A stretch of 64,000 bases of DNA from Nocardioides anomalus (GTDB taxonomy: Bacteria > Actinomycetota > Actinomycetes > Propionibacteriales > Nocardioidaceae): contig NZ_CP049257.1 in assembly GCF_011046535.1 (NCBI RefSeq), positions 1,550,001-1,614,000 of the forward strand, in the 5' to 3' direction. Position 1 is the first letter of the stretch. Every line of letters begins with the position of its first letter. This document shows positions 1-10,236 of the stretch, one piece after another. The notes below the pieces were generated by a model that did not search any database, was not told the origin of the DNA, and saw nothing but the letters and a program-made list of their open reading frames with translations. A program made the position numbers and the translations under genes.

Positions 1-1
1 G

Positions 2-616
2 GTGACGGAGTCGAAGTCGGCCGAGCTGCGTCCGAGCGAGTACCCCCAGTTCGTCACCTCCGAGGTCGGCGCGCTCGGGGCGCGGATCGACCGGGAGGCT
101 GCCGACACGCTGGTGCAGGCGGTGGGCCAGGACCTGCGGTCGCTGTCCGCGGCGGCGCACCAGCTGACCCACGACTTCCCGGGGGAGTCGATCAGCGAGT
201 CGATGGTCAAGAAGTACTTCGGCGGCCGGGCCGAGGCCAAGTCCTTCGCGGTGGCCGACGCGGCGTTCAGCGGCCGTCGGCAGGCGGCGCTGGAGGAGCT
301 GCGCTGGGCCCTCGACGGCGGCACGCCACCGGTGCTCGTCACCTCGGCCTTCGCGGGCGGGGTGCGGGGACTGGCCCGCTACCAGGGCGCGCCCGCGCGG
401 ATGAGGGAGGCCGACCTGGCCCGCGCGGTCGGCGTGCCGCCGTGGAAGCTGCGCACCCTGCGCGAGCAGTCGCGCGGCTGGTCCGAGACCGGGCTGGCCC
501 ACGCCATCCGGGCGGTGGCCCAGGCCGACGCCGACATCAAGGGCGCGGCCTCCGACGCCCACTACACGCTCGAACGGCTGGTGCTCACCATCACCGGGCT
601 GCGCGAGCCGCGCTAG
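2..616 (+). CDS. holA: DNA polymerase III subunit delta, C-terminal part (gene cut by window edge)
   Basis: The delta subunit is the clamp-loader wrench that opens the beta clamp in the DnaX complex. The visible 204 residues correspond to the last two thirds of a protein of about 330 residues. They carry the family's helical middle and collar domains, with the hydrophobic helix near VGVPPWKLRTLREQSRGW and the C-terminal ERLVLTITG helix. The frame is open at the left edge, so the true start lies outside the window. holA immediately followed by a convergent rpsT is the usual actinobacterial order, which supports the call. The stop at 614-616 is followed by the rpsT terminator hairpin. Confidence 0.85.
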   Translation: MTESKSAELRPSEYPQFVTSEVGALGARIDREAADTLVQAVGQDLRSLSAAAHQLTHDFPGESISESMVKKYFGGRAEAKSFAVADAAFSGRRQAALEELRWALDGGTPPVLVTSAFAGGVRGLARYQGAPARMREADLARAVGVPPWKLRTLREQSRGWSETGLAHAIRAVAQADADIKGAASDAHYTLERLVLTITGLREPR

Positions 617-649
617 CCGACGGTCGGGAACCGCGCCGGGAAATGCAGA

Positions 650-677
650 ACGACCCGCTCCCTGGAGAGCGGGTCGT
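650..677 (-). terminator. Rho-independent terminator of rpsT
   Basis: An 11-bp perfect stem (650-660 with 667-677) encloses a 6-base loop. Read on the minus strand, the stem is followed by a T-rich run (TTCTGCATTT). It lies 13 bases past the rpsT stop. On the plus strand no T-tract follows, so it serves rpsT better than holA. Confidence 0.8.
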
Positions 678-689
678 GCGCAGAGGGCC

Positions 690-950
690 TCAGAGAGACG
701 CGGCCTTCTTGGCGATCGCGGACTTGCGGTTCGCGGCCTGGTTCTTGTGGATGACGCCCTTGGAGGCGGCCTTGTCCAGCTTCTTCGCGGCGTCGCGGGC
801 CAGGGTCTGGGCCTGCTCGGTCTCGCCCGCCTCGGCGGCCTCGCGGAACTTGCGCACAGCGGTCTTGAGGCCGGTCTTCACGGCCTTGTTGCGCTCGTGC
901 GCCTTCTCGTTCTGCTTGTTGCGCTTGATCTGGGACTTGATGTTGGCCAC
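690..950 (-). CDS. rpsT: 30S ribosomal protein S20
   Basis: This protein binds 16S rRNA during small-subunit assembly. Its 86 residues are the usual length. It begins [11 protein letters not shown] and is very basic and helical, with the family's typical ending around [16 protein letters not shown]. The start is GTG at 950, with GAGAGAAG about 5 bases upstream. It is convergent with holA and ends in a strong hairpin (650-677). A promoter is readable upstream. No unusual features. Confidence 0.97.
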   Translation of the reverse strand: MANIKSQIKRNKQNEKAHERNKAVKTGLKTAVRKFREAAEAGETEQAQTLARDAAKKLDKAASKGVIHKNQAANRKSAIAKKAASL

Positions 951-1025
951 TGGGCTTCTCTCGGTGCGTGGTGGACTGGGTCTGGAGTTCGGGGGCGCGG
1001 CGACAGGACGCCAGCGCGACGGACA

Positions 1026-1054
1026 ACGGTAACAGCGGGCTGCGACGGCCCCAA
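1026..1054 (-). promoter_or_regulatory. Probable rpsT promoter
   Basis: On the minus strand, TTGGGG (1054-1049) and TACCGT (1031-1026) are separated by 17 bases. They resemble -35 and -10 elements of the main sigma factor and lie about 75 bases upstream of the rpsT start, leaving a normal leader. Seen in sequence; promoter activity is inferred. Confidence 0.5.
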
Positions 1055-1070
1055 AATCGTGCGGCGGGCC

Positions 1071-1737
1071 TCAGCGGCCGAGCCGGCGACCCGCGGCGGC
1101 CAACATCCTCGCCGACTCCGCCTGGCGGAACGCTCTCAGGGTGGGCAGGTTCTGGTCCACCGCCGTGTGGGCCCGCCAGGCGGCGTGCACGCCGAAGCCG
1201 AGCAGCCACGCCGTGCGCAGGTCCTCGCCGGCGGCGGCCAGGGCGGGCGAGGTGGCCAGCGACGCGTCGAACCAGGCGAGTCCACCCGCTCCAGCCGCGC
1301 CAGGAGGGGGTCCGTCCAGCTTGGCCGACGGCACGTCGAGCAACGCGTCCACCAGCGGCTCGAGGTCGCGCAGCCGGGCGCGGACCCACGACGGCACGGC
1401 GTCGGGCGGCAGGTCGGGCACGTGGCGTCGTCGGTCAGGTCGGGTGTGGTCCCCTCGACGTCCTCGGGCAGGAGCGCGACCCACTCTCCGTCGTCGTGTG
1501 CGCGAGCAGCGACGCCCACAGCGGATGGGTGCCGATCAGCCGCAGTGCGTCGACCTCGCGACGGAACAGCGTCGGCGTGTGCGGGTTGAGGTCGGCGCCG
1601 ACGGCCTTGACGAACGCGCGCCGTCCCTCGGCGGTGACCACGCGGGTGGCGCAGCCGGGGGACGTGCCGCCGGCCTGCTCGGCGACCGAGACGACCGGCG
1701 CGCCCAGCTCGGCGCCGACCGCGCGAGGAGCGGTCAC
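1071..1737 (-). pseudogene. Decayed phosphotransferase (APH-like) gene, catalytic loop deleted and several frameshifts
   Basis: The gene starts at GTG 1737, overlapping the stop of the upstream kinase-like gene as GTGA, so it was once translationally coupled. Homology runs through several frames. A clean N-terminal lobe (GRRAFVKAVGADLNPHTP) runs to about 1494 and continues in a second frame as DDGEWVALLPEDVEGTTPDL. Near 1424 it shifts to a third frame (PSWVRARLRDLEPLVDALLD). Near 1330 it drops into the middle of DPLLARLERVD, and near 1273 it shifts back for WFDASLATSPALAAAGEDL and the C-terminus. The HxDxxxDN and D-W catalytic segments expected between VDALLD and DPLLARL are absent. Third-position GC stays high in each true segment, which suggests recent decay. 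Confidence 0.7.
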
Positions 1738-2651
1738 GTCCACCCCCGCCGCTCGCGGAGCCACGCCCAGCAGGCCTCGCCCTGCCAGCGCTGGGCCTCG
1801 CGGATGTGCGGCGACGTGTGCGGGACGGGCTGGGCGGCGCTGGTGAAGAAGTAGCCGGTCACCAGGGCCAGCACCACGTCGACCGAGTCCGCCGGCACCA
1901 CGGACAGCAGCGGGCTGGCCGCGATGGCCGCCTCCACGTCCACGCCGTCGCCGCGCGGCCCGATGAGCAGGAACAGCGAGTCCAGCCACGGTGCGCCCGC
2001 GAACGGCCAGTTCCAGTCGCACAGCAGCGCCCGGCCGTCGGTGGTCAGCAGGATGTTGTCGTCGCGCACGTCGGTGTGGACGACGGTGTCCCCGGCCATC
2101 ACCGAGGCGAACGCCGCGGCCAGCGCGCTCGCCTCCTCGCGGTGCGGGAGGTCGAGGTCGTCCCACAGCGCGGGCCACGCCGCGAACTCCTCGGCCGCGG
2201 TCGGCAGCGGCAGGGGCGGTGGCGTCAGCACGGGTACGGCGGCCGCGAGCGTCTGCAGGCACAGGGCCAGCTCGTCCTCGCGCCAGGGTCGGGCGGGCTG
2301 GCGCGCCTCGACGTACTGCGTGCACAGCACGAACCAGTCGTCGACCTCCACGCTCCACAGCAGCGGCGGAGCGGGCGCCTCGGCGGGCAGCGCGCCGAGC
2401 TTGCGGGCCTCCTCGCGGTAGGCGTCGGCGAACATCCGCTGCGCCTTGACCGATGCCGCCTTGACGAAGTGCCGGCTGCCGTCGGCGCAGGTGAGGACCG
2501 AGGCGAACCCGGGCGTGAACCCGGCGTCCTGAGACGCGGCCTCGACCACCGCCGACCCCAATCGGCCCTCGACCTCCGCGCGGACCCGGGGCGGGAGGAA
2601 CACCCAGTCCAGGCGGCGGGCGGTCCGGCCGTGCGGGATGTGGGAGGACAC
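1734..2651 (-). CDS. Aminoglycoside-phosphotransferase-fold protein
   Basis: This 305-residue member of the phosphotransferase (APH/choline kinase-like) family has an unknown substrate. The N-lobe Lys is in HFVKAASVKAQ. The catalytic loop is VVHTDVRDDNILL, with Asp and Asn in place, followed by the metal-binding segment LLCDWNWPF. GTG at 2651 was chosen because GAGGA lies 7 bases upstream; an in-frame start at 2738 would run toward the divergent kinase gene. Its stop overlaps the start of a degenerate paralogue. It is divergent from a two-component pair, but no functional link is evident. Family members act on antibiotics, sugars or other small molecules; resistance cannot be concluded from the sequence. 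Confidence 0.75.
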   Translation of the reverse strand: MSSHIPHGRTARRLDWVFLPPRVRAEVEGRLGSAVVEAASQDAGFTPGFASVLTCADGSRHFVKAASVKAQRMFADAYREEARKLGALPAEAPAPPLLWSVEVDDWFVLCTQYVEARQPARPWREDELALCLQTLAAAVPVLTPPPLPLPTAAEEFAAWPALWDDLDLPHREEASALAAAFASVMAGDTVVHTDVRDDNILLTTDGRALLCDWNWPFAGAPWLDSLFLLIGPRGDGVDVEAAIAASPLLSVVPADSVDVVLALVTGYFFTSAAQPVPHTSPHIREAQRWQGEACWAWLRERRGWT

Positions 2652-2751
2652 CGGGTCATCCTCGCCGGGACCGACCTCGGGCGGCCACCGGGTCACCAGC
2701 GTCCCGCCAGGGCTCCGACCGGAGACGGATGTGCGCACGCGCGGGCGGCCC

Positions 2752-2757
2752 TACCCT
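2752..2757 (+). promoter_or_regulatory. -10 element for the histidine kinase gene (leaderless type)
   Basis: TACCCT sits exactly 6 bases before GTG 2764. Transcription would therefore begin at or next to the start codon, the arrangement seen before many genes in this window. Confidence 0.5.
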
Positions 2758-2763
2758 CGGCGG

Positions 2764-3987
2764 GTGAGCCTCGCGGCGTTCATCCAGCGGCGCAAGCGGG
2801 AGTGGGTGGCGCGCGGGCTGCCCGACTACCCGCTCTGGATCGCCGCGCTCATCGACTCCGCGGCCCTGCTCACCGGTGCCGTCGCGGTGCTGCAGCGCTG
2901 GGGCGACGGCGTTCCGCTGGCCGCCGCGCTGGTCCTGGTCGCGCTGGTGCCGTGGGTGCTGGAGCTGTGGGGCCGCGACCACACGTGGGTGGCGTTCGTG
3001 GTGCTGACCGGGGGCGCGACGCTGACGCTGATGCTGAGCCGGCCGGTGGACTACGAGGTCGTCCCGTTCCTCATGGTCCTGATGGTCGGCCACGTCACCG
3101 CGGTCGCCGGCGTGGGCCGCGGCCTGCTGGTCCTGGTCGCCGGCGAGGCGGTGGTCGTCGCGGCCGGGCTGGGCGGAGACATGGCCGGCGCCGAGGTGGC
3201 GATCTGGGCCGCAGCCGTGGTCGTCGGCCTGGACATGGGCTTCATCCTGCGCGCCCAGCAGCTGCGGATCGAGGCCCAGGCCCGCGAGCACCAGGTGCGC
3301 GAGCGGCAGGCGGTGCTCGAGGAGCGCCAGCGCATCGCCCGCGACGTGCACGACCTGGTCGGCCACTCGCTGAGCGTCACGATGCTCCACCTGACCGCCG
3401 CACGCCGCGACCTCGAGGACGCCGCGTCCGGCAGCGGCGACCTGGGCGAGGCGCTCGACGCGCTGAGCGAGGCCGAGCGCGTGGGCCGCCGCGCCATGGC
3501 CGACATCCGCAGCACCGTCGACCTGCTGGGCCAGGACGGCGCGGGCGAGGCGGCCCCGCGCGGGCTGGCCGACCTCCCGGCGCTGGTCGCGGAGTTCCAG
3601 CGCGCCGGCGTCGACGTCACCCTCCACGCCGCGGGCGACCCGCGCGGCGTGCCCGAGGCCACCGGGCTCGGCCTCTACCGCATCGTCCAGGAGTCGCTGG
3701 CCAACGTGGCCAAGCACGCGCCCGGCTCGCACGCCGAGGTCCGCCTCGACCTCGGCGACGACCCGAGCCTGGTGGTGACCAACACCCTGCCGCGGCCCGT
3801 ACGCCGCAACGCCGGCGGCTCGGGTCTCAGCGGCATGGCGGCCCGCGCGCAGCAGCTCGGCGCCCGGCTGAGTGCCGGCCCCGAGGGCCGCCGCTGGGAG
3901 GTCCGCGTGGACCTGCCGCGCTCCCGGCCGGAGCCGGAGCCGGAGCGTCCCCGCCGGACCCGGCACGGACAGGCGGCCCGGACGTGA
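2764..3987 (+). CDS. NarL-family sensor histidine kinase
   Basis: This 407-residue membrane sensor kinase has four or five hydrophobic segments in residues 20-165. A short coiled linker leads to a HisKA_3 dimerisation domain with phospho-acceptor His196 in RIARDVHDLVGHSLSV. The HATPase domain has the N-box ESLANVAKHA and a glycine-rich segment, GGSGLSGMAARA. The input domain is only membrane helices, so the stimulus is not predictable. GTG 2764 is preceded by TACCCT. The stop overlaps the response regulator start (GTGA), so the two are surely co-translated. The C-terminus ends in a basic and proline-rich tail. Confidence 0.88.
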   Translation: MSLAAFIQRRKREWVARGLPDYPLWIAALIDSAALLTGAVAVLQRWGDGVPLAAALVLVALVPWVLELWGRDHTWVAFVVLTGGATLTLMLSRPVDYEVVPFLMVLMVGHVTAVAGVGRGLLVLVAGEAVVVAAGLGGDMAGAEVAIWAAAVVVGLDMGFILRAQQLRIEAQAREHQVRERQAVLEERQRIARDVHDLVGHSLSVTMLHLTAARRDLEDAASGSGDLGEALDALSEAERVGRRAMADIRSTVDLLGQDGAGEAAPRGLADLPALVAEFQRAGVDVTLHAAGDPRGVPEATGLGLYRIVQESLANVAKHAPGSHAEVRLDLGDDPSLVVTNTLPRPVRRNAGGSGLSGMAARAQQLGARLSAGPEGRRWEVRVDLPRSRPEPEPERPRRTRHGQAART

Positions 3988-4697
3988 GCGACGGGGACAT
4001 GAACGACGGGGACGAGCCGAGCAGGGTGCGGGTGCTCCTGGTGGACGACCAGGAGCTGGTCCGCTCCGGCCTGACCCGGATCCTGCGCCCCCGCGACGGC
4101 TTCACGGTGGTGGGGGAGTGCGAGGACGGTGACCAGGTGGTCGACGCGGTGCGCCGGCTGCGCCCGGACGTGGTCGTGATGGACCTGCGGATGCGCCGGA
4201 CGAGCGGCATCGAGGCGACCGCCGCGCTGCGCGGCGTACCGGACCCGCCGCCGGTCCTGGTCCTCACCACCTTCGACGACGACGAGCTGCTCTCCGGCGC
4301 CCTGCGCGCCGGGGCGGCCGGCTTCCTGCTCAAGGACAGCGCGGCCGAGGACGTGGTCCGCGGCGTCCGGGCCGTCGCCGCGGGCCAAGCCCTCCTCGAC
4401 CCCGCGGTCACCGGCCGGGTCCTGGAGCGCTACCGGAGCGCCGAGACCGGTGCGCCGCCCGGCCGCCCGGTCGAGGAGCTGACCGCCCGCGAGCGCGAGG
4501 TCCTCGAGCTCATGGGCCGCGGCCTCAGCAACGGCGAGATCGCCGCGACCCTCCTCATCTCGGAGGTGACGGTGAAGAGCCACATCGGCCGCATCTTCAC
4601 CAAGCTCGACCTGCGCGACCGGGCCGCCGCCATCGTCTACGCCTTCGACCACGGCCTGGTCTCGCCGCGCGGCGCGACGCCCCGGCCCACGCCCTAG
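3984..4697 (+). CDS. NarL/FixJ-family response regulator
   Basis: This 237-residue protein is the partner of the overlapping kinase. The receiver domain begins [16 protein letters not shown]. The phospho-acceptor is Asp67 in VVVMDLRM, the conserved Thr is in [10 protein letters not shown], and the Lys is in FLLKDSA. A LuxR-type helix-turn-helix follows ([20 protein letters not shown] and [14 protein letters not shown]). The GTG start at 3984 overlaps the kinase stop by four bases. It presumably regulates transcription on phosphorylation. No inverted repeat near the operon stands out as its target. Confidence 0.92.
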   Translation: MSDGDMNDGDEPSRVRVLLVDDQELVRSGLTRILRPRDGFTVVGECEDGDQVVDAVRRLRPDVVVMDLRMRRTSGIEATAALRGVPDPPPVLVLTTFDDDELLSGALRAGAAGFLLKDSAAEDVVRGVRAVAAGQALLDPAVTGRVLERYRSAETGAPPGRPVEELTAREREVLELMGRGLSNGEIAATLLISEVTVKSHIGRIFTKLDLRDRAAAIVYAFDHGLVSPRGATPRPTP

Positions 4698-4700
4698 TCT
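4695..4700 (+). promoter_or_regulatory. -10 element for the TMEM175-like gene (leaderless type)
   Basis: TAGTCT lies 6 bases before GTG 4707 and overlaps the TAG stop of the response regulator gene. The channel gene may therefore have its own promoter instead of relying on read-through. Confidence 0.45.
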
Positions 4701-4706
4701 GCGGCC

Positions 4707-5342
4707 GTGGACAGCGCGGCGGGTGGGGCGGTCGAGCGCGAGCGGCACCGCGACCTGGACCGGCTGCTCACCTTCGTCGACGCGATCGTCGCGATCGCCA
4801 TCACCCTGCTGGTGCTGCCGCTCGTCGAGCTGGCGCCGGAGCTCCACGAGGGCGGCCGTGCCGCCGACCTGCTGCGCGACCACTCCGACGAGCTGTGGGC
4901 CGTCGCGCTGAGCTTCTACGTCATCGCCCGGATCTGGCTGGGCCAGCACCACGCGGTCGCGCCGCTGGTGGTGGGCAACGCGCGCACCACCACGCTGCTG
5001 CTGACGTGGGCGTTCACCATCGTGGTGCTGCCGTTCCCGACCTCGCTGGTCGCGGCGTCCGGTGGGCAGGCCACGGTCAAGGTGCTCTACGTCGGCACCG
5101 TCGCCCTCGGCGTCCTCCTCAACGCCGGGCTCCGGGCCGAGGTCCAGCGCCACCCGGAGCTGACCGACGGCGCGGCGTACGAGGGCCCGCTGGGCAGCCT
5201 GCTCACCGCGCTCCTGCTCCTGGTGGCGCTGGCGGTGATGCTGCTCCTCCCGGCGACGAGCTACGTCCCGATCCTGGTCCTGGCGGCCGAGGGCCGGCTC
5301 AAGGCGCTGGTCGAGTCCCTGAGGAATCGGCGGTCCACCTGA
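4707..5342 (+). CDS. TMEM175/DUF1211-family membrane protein (potassium-channel-like)
   Basis: This 211-residue protein has about six transmembrane helices, the layout of bacterial TMEM175 K+ channels. The first helix carries the family signature in the form [19 protein letters not shown]. The RxxxFSD motif is kept except that Ser is replaced by Val. The remaining helices include [14 protein letters not shown] and [17 protein letters not shown]. It sits 10 bases after a two-component pair and 24 bases before lepA. Channel function is inferred from the family; the altered motif leaves ion selectivity open. Confidence 0.78.
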   Translation: MDSAAGGAVERERHRDLDRLLTFVDAIVAIAITLLVLPLVELAPELHEGGRAADLLRDHSDELWAVALSFYVIARIWLGQHHAVAPLVVGNARTTTLLLTWAFTIVVLPFPTSLVAASGGQATVKVLYVGTVALGVLLNAGLRAEVQRHPELTDGAAYEGPLGSLLTALLLLVALAVMLLLPATSYVPILVLAAEGRLKALVESLRNRRST

Positions 5343-5345
5343 CCC

Positions 5346-5362
5346 GTGGGAGGATTTCCCAC
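5346..5362 (+). promoter_or_regulatory. Small hairpin holding the lepA ribosome-binding site
   Basis: GTGGGA (5346-5351) pairs with TCCCAC (5357-5362) around a 5-base loop. The best Shine-Dalgarno (GGGAGGA, 5348-5354) lies half in the stem, 11 bases before ATG 5366. It might modulate lepA translation; the effect is inferred. Confidence 0.4.
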
Positions 5363-5365
5363 GAC

Positions 5366-7231
<1,866 letters not shown>

Positions 7232-7446
7232 CCCTCGTCCCAGCCGCCCCAAGGGCCCCGCAGCGGCGTCCGTGCGGGCCGCGACGCGCCGCAACACCCC
7301 CTGTTCTGGGGATCGCGGACCTGGTGGGTCGCCGGGATACCCTGTGCCGCGAGATGCCCTCGACCCGCGTCGGTCCAGGCATCGGTGGGGGTGTCTCGGG
7401 GACGGCCGCTTGTGGGGAGTGGCCGCGAAGTGTGGGGGATGACGGC

Positions 7447-8658
7447 ATGGAGCCGAACGACGCCGCGAGCGGCAGCGCGCGCGCAACCGAGCTGCGCGCG
7501 AGCCTGAGCGCACGCCGCGACATCGAGTCGCTGCTGGCCGAGGCCAGCGCGACCCGTGAGGCCGCGGTCGCGGACGCGGACGCGATCATCGAGGAGGCCC
7601 AGCAGGTCTCCGAGCAGCTGGTGCGCGAGAGCCGGAGCGAGGCCGACCGGGTCACCACCGACGCGCGGGCCCGCGCCGAGGGGGTCGTGGCCAGGGCGCG
7701 CTCGGAGGCCGAGGAGATCACCCGGCAGGCCCGCGCGGCCGCCGACGCGGTCCGGGCCCGGGCCGAGGCCCAGGTCGAGGAGTACCGCCGCCGGGTCCGC
7801 GCCGAGCTGACCGAGCAGGTCACCCGCGAGGTGACCGAGCAGAGCCGGCGCGAGCTGGCCCGCGTCCAGGAGCGCCAGCAGGGGATGATCGGCGACATCG
7901 AGGCGTCGGTGCGCATCCTCGGTGTCTCGATGGAGGCCGCGGTGGCCAACATCGGCGAGATGCTGGGTGCGCTGGACTCGCTGCGGGTGCACACCACGGA
8001 GTCCCTCGGCGAGGCCGGGACCACGGCGTTCACCGAGCCGCCGCGGCACGCCGACGCCGGCGCCTCGGCAGGCGGCGGGGGCCGCATGAGCGTGCCCCCC
8101 GAGCCCGTCGAGCCGCCACGGCCGCCGCGCCCCGAGCCGATCGACCACCTGATCCGCTCGACGCTGCCCGGCGAGGACGCCGGCACCGAGGACGAGGACG
8201 GCCCGGCCAGCAGCTGGGTCGACGGCATGGCACCCGACAGCGCGGTGCCGGCGGCCGAGCCGGTGTACGACGCGGCCGACGCGGATCCGGCCGAGACCGG
8301 CGCGGAGCCGCCCCGGACCGCGACCGAGGCCTTCCTGCTCTCGGCGCACGTCGACCACGGCGACCCGCCGCTGCCGCCCCTGGACGACACCGACGTCGGG
8401 GCGCGCTACGCCCGCGACGCGATGCGCGCCACCGCCCGGTCCAAGACCCGGCGCGCCGGTGACCGGCCCGCGGACGACCGCGCCGACGACCCGGCCGGCC
8501 GGGCCGACGGCTCGGCCGGCGGGTCAGCCGGTGGGTCAGCCGGTGGGTCGGCCGGCGGGTCGCCGGAAGGCGCGGCTGACCGGTCGACGGCCGCGGCGGA
8601 CGGCGAGGACGCCGAGACGTCCGGCAAGCCGCTCGGGTGGCTGTTCCGCTCGTCCTGA
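7447..8658 (+). CDS. DivIVA-like coiled-coil protein with long disordered acidic tail
   Basis: This 403-residue protein has an unrecognised specific role. Residues 15-140 form a long Ala/Glu/Arg-rich coiled coil (EEITRQARAAADAVRARAEA) of the kind found in actinobacterial DivIVA- or FilP-like cytoskeletal proteins. The C-terminal 230 residues are Pro/Asp/Glu-rich and probably disordered. They include four near-identical Gly-Gly-Ser-Ala repeats and end in a hydrophobic GWLFRSS. ATG 7447 was chosen as the only good start after the leader. It may share a transcript with the ligase-like gene, which starts 3 bases after its stop. The leader at 7330-7440 contains a TACCCT box and an imperfect direct repeat of GGCCGC(N)TGTGGGG. 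Confidence 0.6.
   Translation: MEPNDAASGSARATELRASLSARRDIESLLAEASATREAAVADADAIIEEAQQVSEQLVRESRSEADRVTTDARARAEGVVARARSEAEEITRQARAAADAVRARAEAQVEEYRRRVRAELTEQVTREVTEQSRRELARVQERQQGMIGDIEASVRILGVSMEAAVANIGEMLGALDSLRVHTTESLGEAGTTAFTEPPRHADAGASAGGGGRMSVPPEPVEPPRPPRPEPIDHLIRSTLPGEDAGTEDEDGPASSWVDGMAPDSAVPAAEPVYDAADADPAETGAEPPRTATEAFLLSAHVDHGDPPLPPLDDTDVGARYARDAMRATARSKTRRAGDRPADDRADDPAGRADGSAGGSAGGSAGGSAGGSPEGAADRSTAAADGEDAETSGKPLGWLFRSS
8509..8562 (+). repeat. In-frame 12-bp tandem repeat coding Gly-Gly-Ser-Ala
   Basis: Four and a half imperfect copies of a 12-base unit (GGN TCN GCC GGN) lie in the disordered tail of the coiled-coil protein. Third positions vary between copies, so the repeat is somewhat diverged. 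Slippage here would change linker length without shifting the frame. Confidence 0.75.
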
Positions 8659-8660
8659 GC

Positions 8661-10055
8661 GTGCCCGCCCCAACGCCGGCCGCGGTGCTCGCGCTGCCCG
8701 ACCGGGAGGTGCCGGAGACCCGTCCGCGCGCGCGGACGCTGCTCGTCCTGCCGCTGCTGCTCGCCGTGACGCTGGGCCTCGGAGCGGGCCTGGCGCCGGT
8801 GGTCACGCTGGTCGTCGCGGTGACGGTCGCGGCGTCGCTGGTGCTGCTGCTCCGCCTGGAGTGGGCGGTGCCGGCGCTCGTGGTGGGCTCGGTCTTCGAG
8901 GGCTACCTCGACCGCCTCTCCCCGGGGGTGGTGCCCTGGCTCGGGCTGGTGCTGGTCCTCTCCTGGCTGGTGCGCCGAGCCCGGGGCCGGCGGCCACCGC
9001 ACCGGCTCGGCGCCCTGGTCCTGCCCGCGGCCGTGCTGGTCGCCACCCTCGTGGCGTCGTACGCCGTCCACCCGCTCGGCGCGCAGGGGCTGGCCGTCGT
9101 GCTGCGCTGGGGCGGGCTGGCCGTCGTCGGCCTGGTCCTGGCCGACAGCCTGGCCACCGGCAGCTCCGGCCCGCTGGCGCCGCGGACGGTGGCGCGGACC
9201 TACGTGCTGGCCTGCACGGCCGCCGCGGTCTGCGGCCTGGTCACCGCGGTGCTCGCCGACCGGCACCGGGTCGTCGCGCCCGTGGGGCCGGTGGACACCG
9301 CGGACGGCACCGCCTTCTTCCTGCTCGCGGCGCTGCCCCTGGTCGGCACGGTCCGCGGCCGGCGCGAGGACCCGGTGTGGTGGGTGTGGGGCTGCGCCAC
9401 GGTCCTGCTCCTGGCCGGGATCGGCACCCAGTCGCGCCCGGCCCTCGTGGGCCTGGTGGTGATGACCGTGCTCGGGGTGGCGACCGGGCTGCTCCCGTGG
9501 CGGCGGGCCGGCGCGCTGCTGGCCGTGGTGGTGACGCTGGTCGCGGTGGCGGTCGCCCTGCTGCCGGTCCCGGTGGGGGACGTGCTGAGCGACCCGCAGC
9601 GCTACTCCGACCCCGGGATCGCCCAGCGCAACGACCAGCGCCAGGTCGCCTGGGCGCTGGCCCGGGAGGGCCCGGTCCTCGGCCACGGGCCGGCGTCGTA
9701 CGCCGGGCGCGAGGACGCGCCGCCCGACGTGGACACGGCGTACAGCACGGTCCTGGAGTCCGCGGCCGAGATCGGCGTGCTCGGCACCCTGGCCTTGTAC
9801 GCCGGGTGGCTGCTGCCGGTTCTCGGTGCGGTGCGGCGCTGGCGGAGGACCCGCGGGCGGCTGACCGGCGACGTCCTGGTCGCTCTCGGCGCCCTGGTCG
9901 CGGTGTCGCTGCTGGAGACCCAGCAGCTGGCCCTCCCGCTGTGGCTGCTGGCCGCGCTGGCGTGGGCGCTGGGCCGCCCGCCACCGCTGCGCAGCGCCCT
10001 GCTGCCGGCCAGCGCGGACCGGAGGACGTCTGGACAGGTGGCGCCCGGATCGTGA
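8661..10055 (+). CDS. O-antigen ligase-like polytopic membrane protein
   Basis: This 464-residue protein has about eleven hydrophobic segments. It also has a soluble loop at about residues 310-380 holding GIAQRNDQRQVAWALAREGP and HGPASYAGRE, the arrangement of Wzy_C/O-antigen ligase proteins (PF04932). These proteins ligate or polymerise glycans on the outer face of the membrane. GTG 8661 begins 3 bases after the upstream stop. Next genes are a Wzz-like protein, a glycosyltransferase and a phosphoglycosyl-transferase-like protein, so an exopolysaccharide or teichuronic-type glycan is likely. The exact substrate cannot be read. Confidence 0.72.
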   Translation: MPAPTPAAVLALPDREVPETRPRARTLLVLPLLLAVTLGLGAGLAPVVTLVVAVTVAASLVLLLRLEWAVPALVVGSVFEGYLDRLSPGVVPWLGLVLVLSWLVRRARGRRPPHRLGALVLPAAVLVATLVASYAVHPLGAQGLAVVLRWGGLAVVGLVLADSLATGSSGPLAPRTVARTYVLACTAAAVCGLVTAVLADRHRVVAPVGPVDTADGTAFFLLAALPLVGTVRGRREDPVWWVWGCATVLLLAGIGTQSRPALVGLVVMTVLGVATGLLPWRRAGALLAVVVTLVAVAVALLPVPVGDVLSDPQRYSDPGIAQRNDQRQVAWALAREGPVLGHGPASYAGREDAPPDVDTAYSTVLESAAEIGVLGTLALYAGWLLPVLGAVRRWRRTRGRLTGDVLVALGALVAVSLLETQQLALPLWLLAALAWALGRPPPLRSALLPASADRRTSGQVAPGS

Positions 10056-10236
10056 ATTCGACGTTCAAGGTGCCCGTCCACCGGAGAAACTTGCCCTGGT
10101 GGCGGTGCGCCCGATGCGCAGCGCGGGGGGCGCCGCCGGGCTGGGGCACGTGTCACGGCAGGCTCGGTGGACACGGGGAGGACAGGCGCTCAGGGGGGCT
10201 GACGCCTGCGGTCGCAGCAGAGCGTGAGGACGACCT

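Noticed and set aside
1806..3983. Open frame running into the response regulator, suggesting a giant fusion
   Set aside because: The upstream part is the out-of-frame shadow of the kinase genes; the real start is the GTG overlapping the kinase stop.
8509..8562. Short regular repeats as a CRISPR array
   Set aside because: Units are 12 bases, in frame, without spacers, and code Gly-Gly-Ser-Ala.
10056..10236. Possible riboswitch in the 181-base leader of the Wzz-like gene
   Set aside because: I found no recognisable cobalamin, c-di-GMP, c-di-AMP or other conserved core; the GC-rich sequence folds in many ways.
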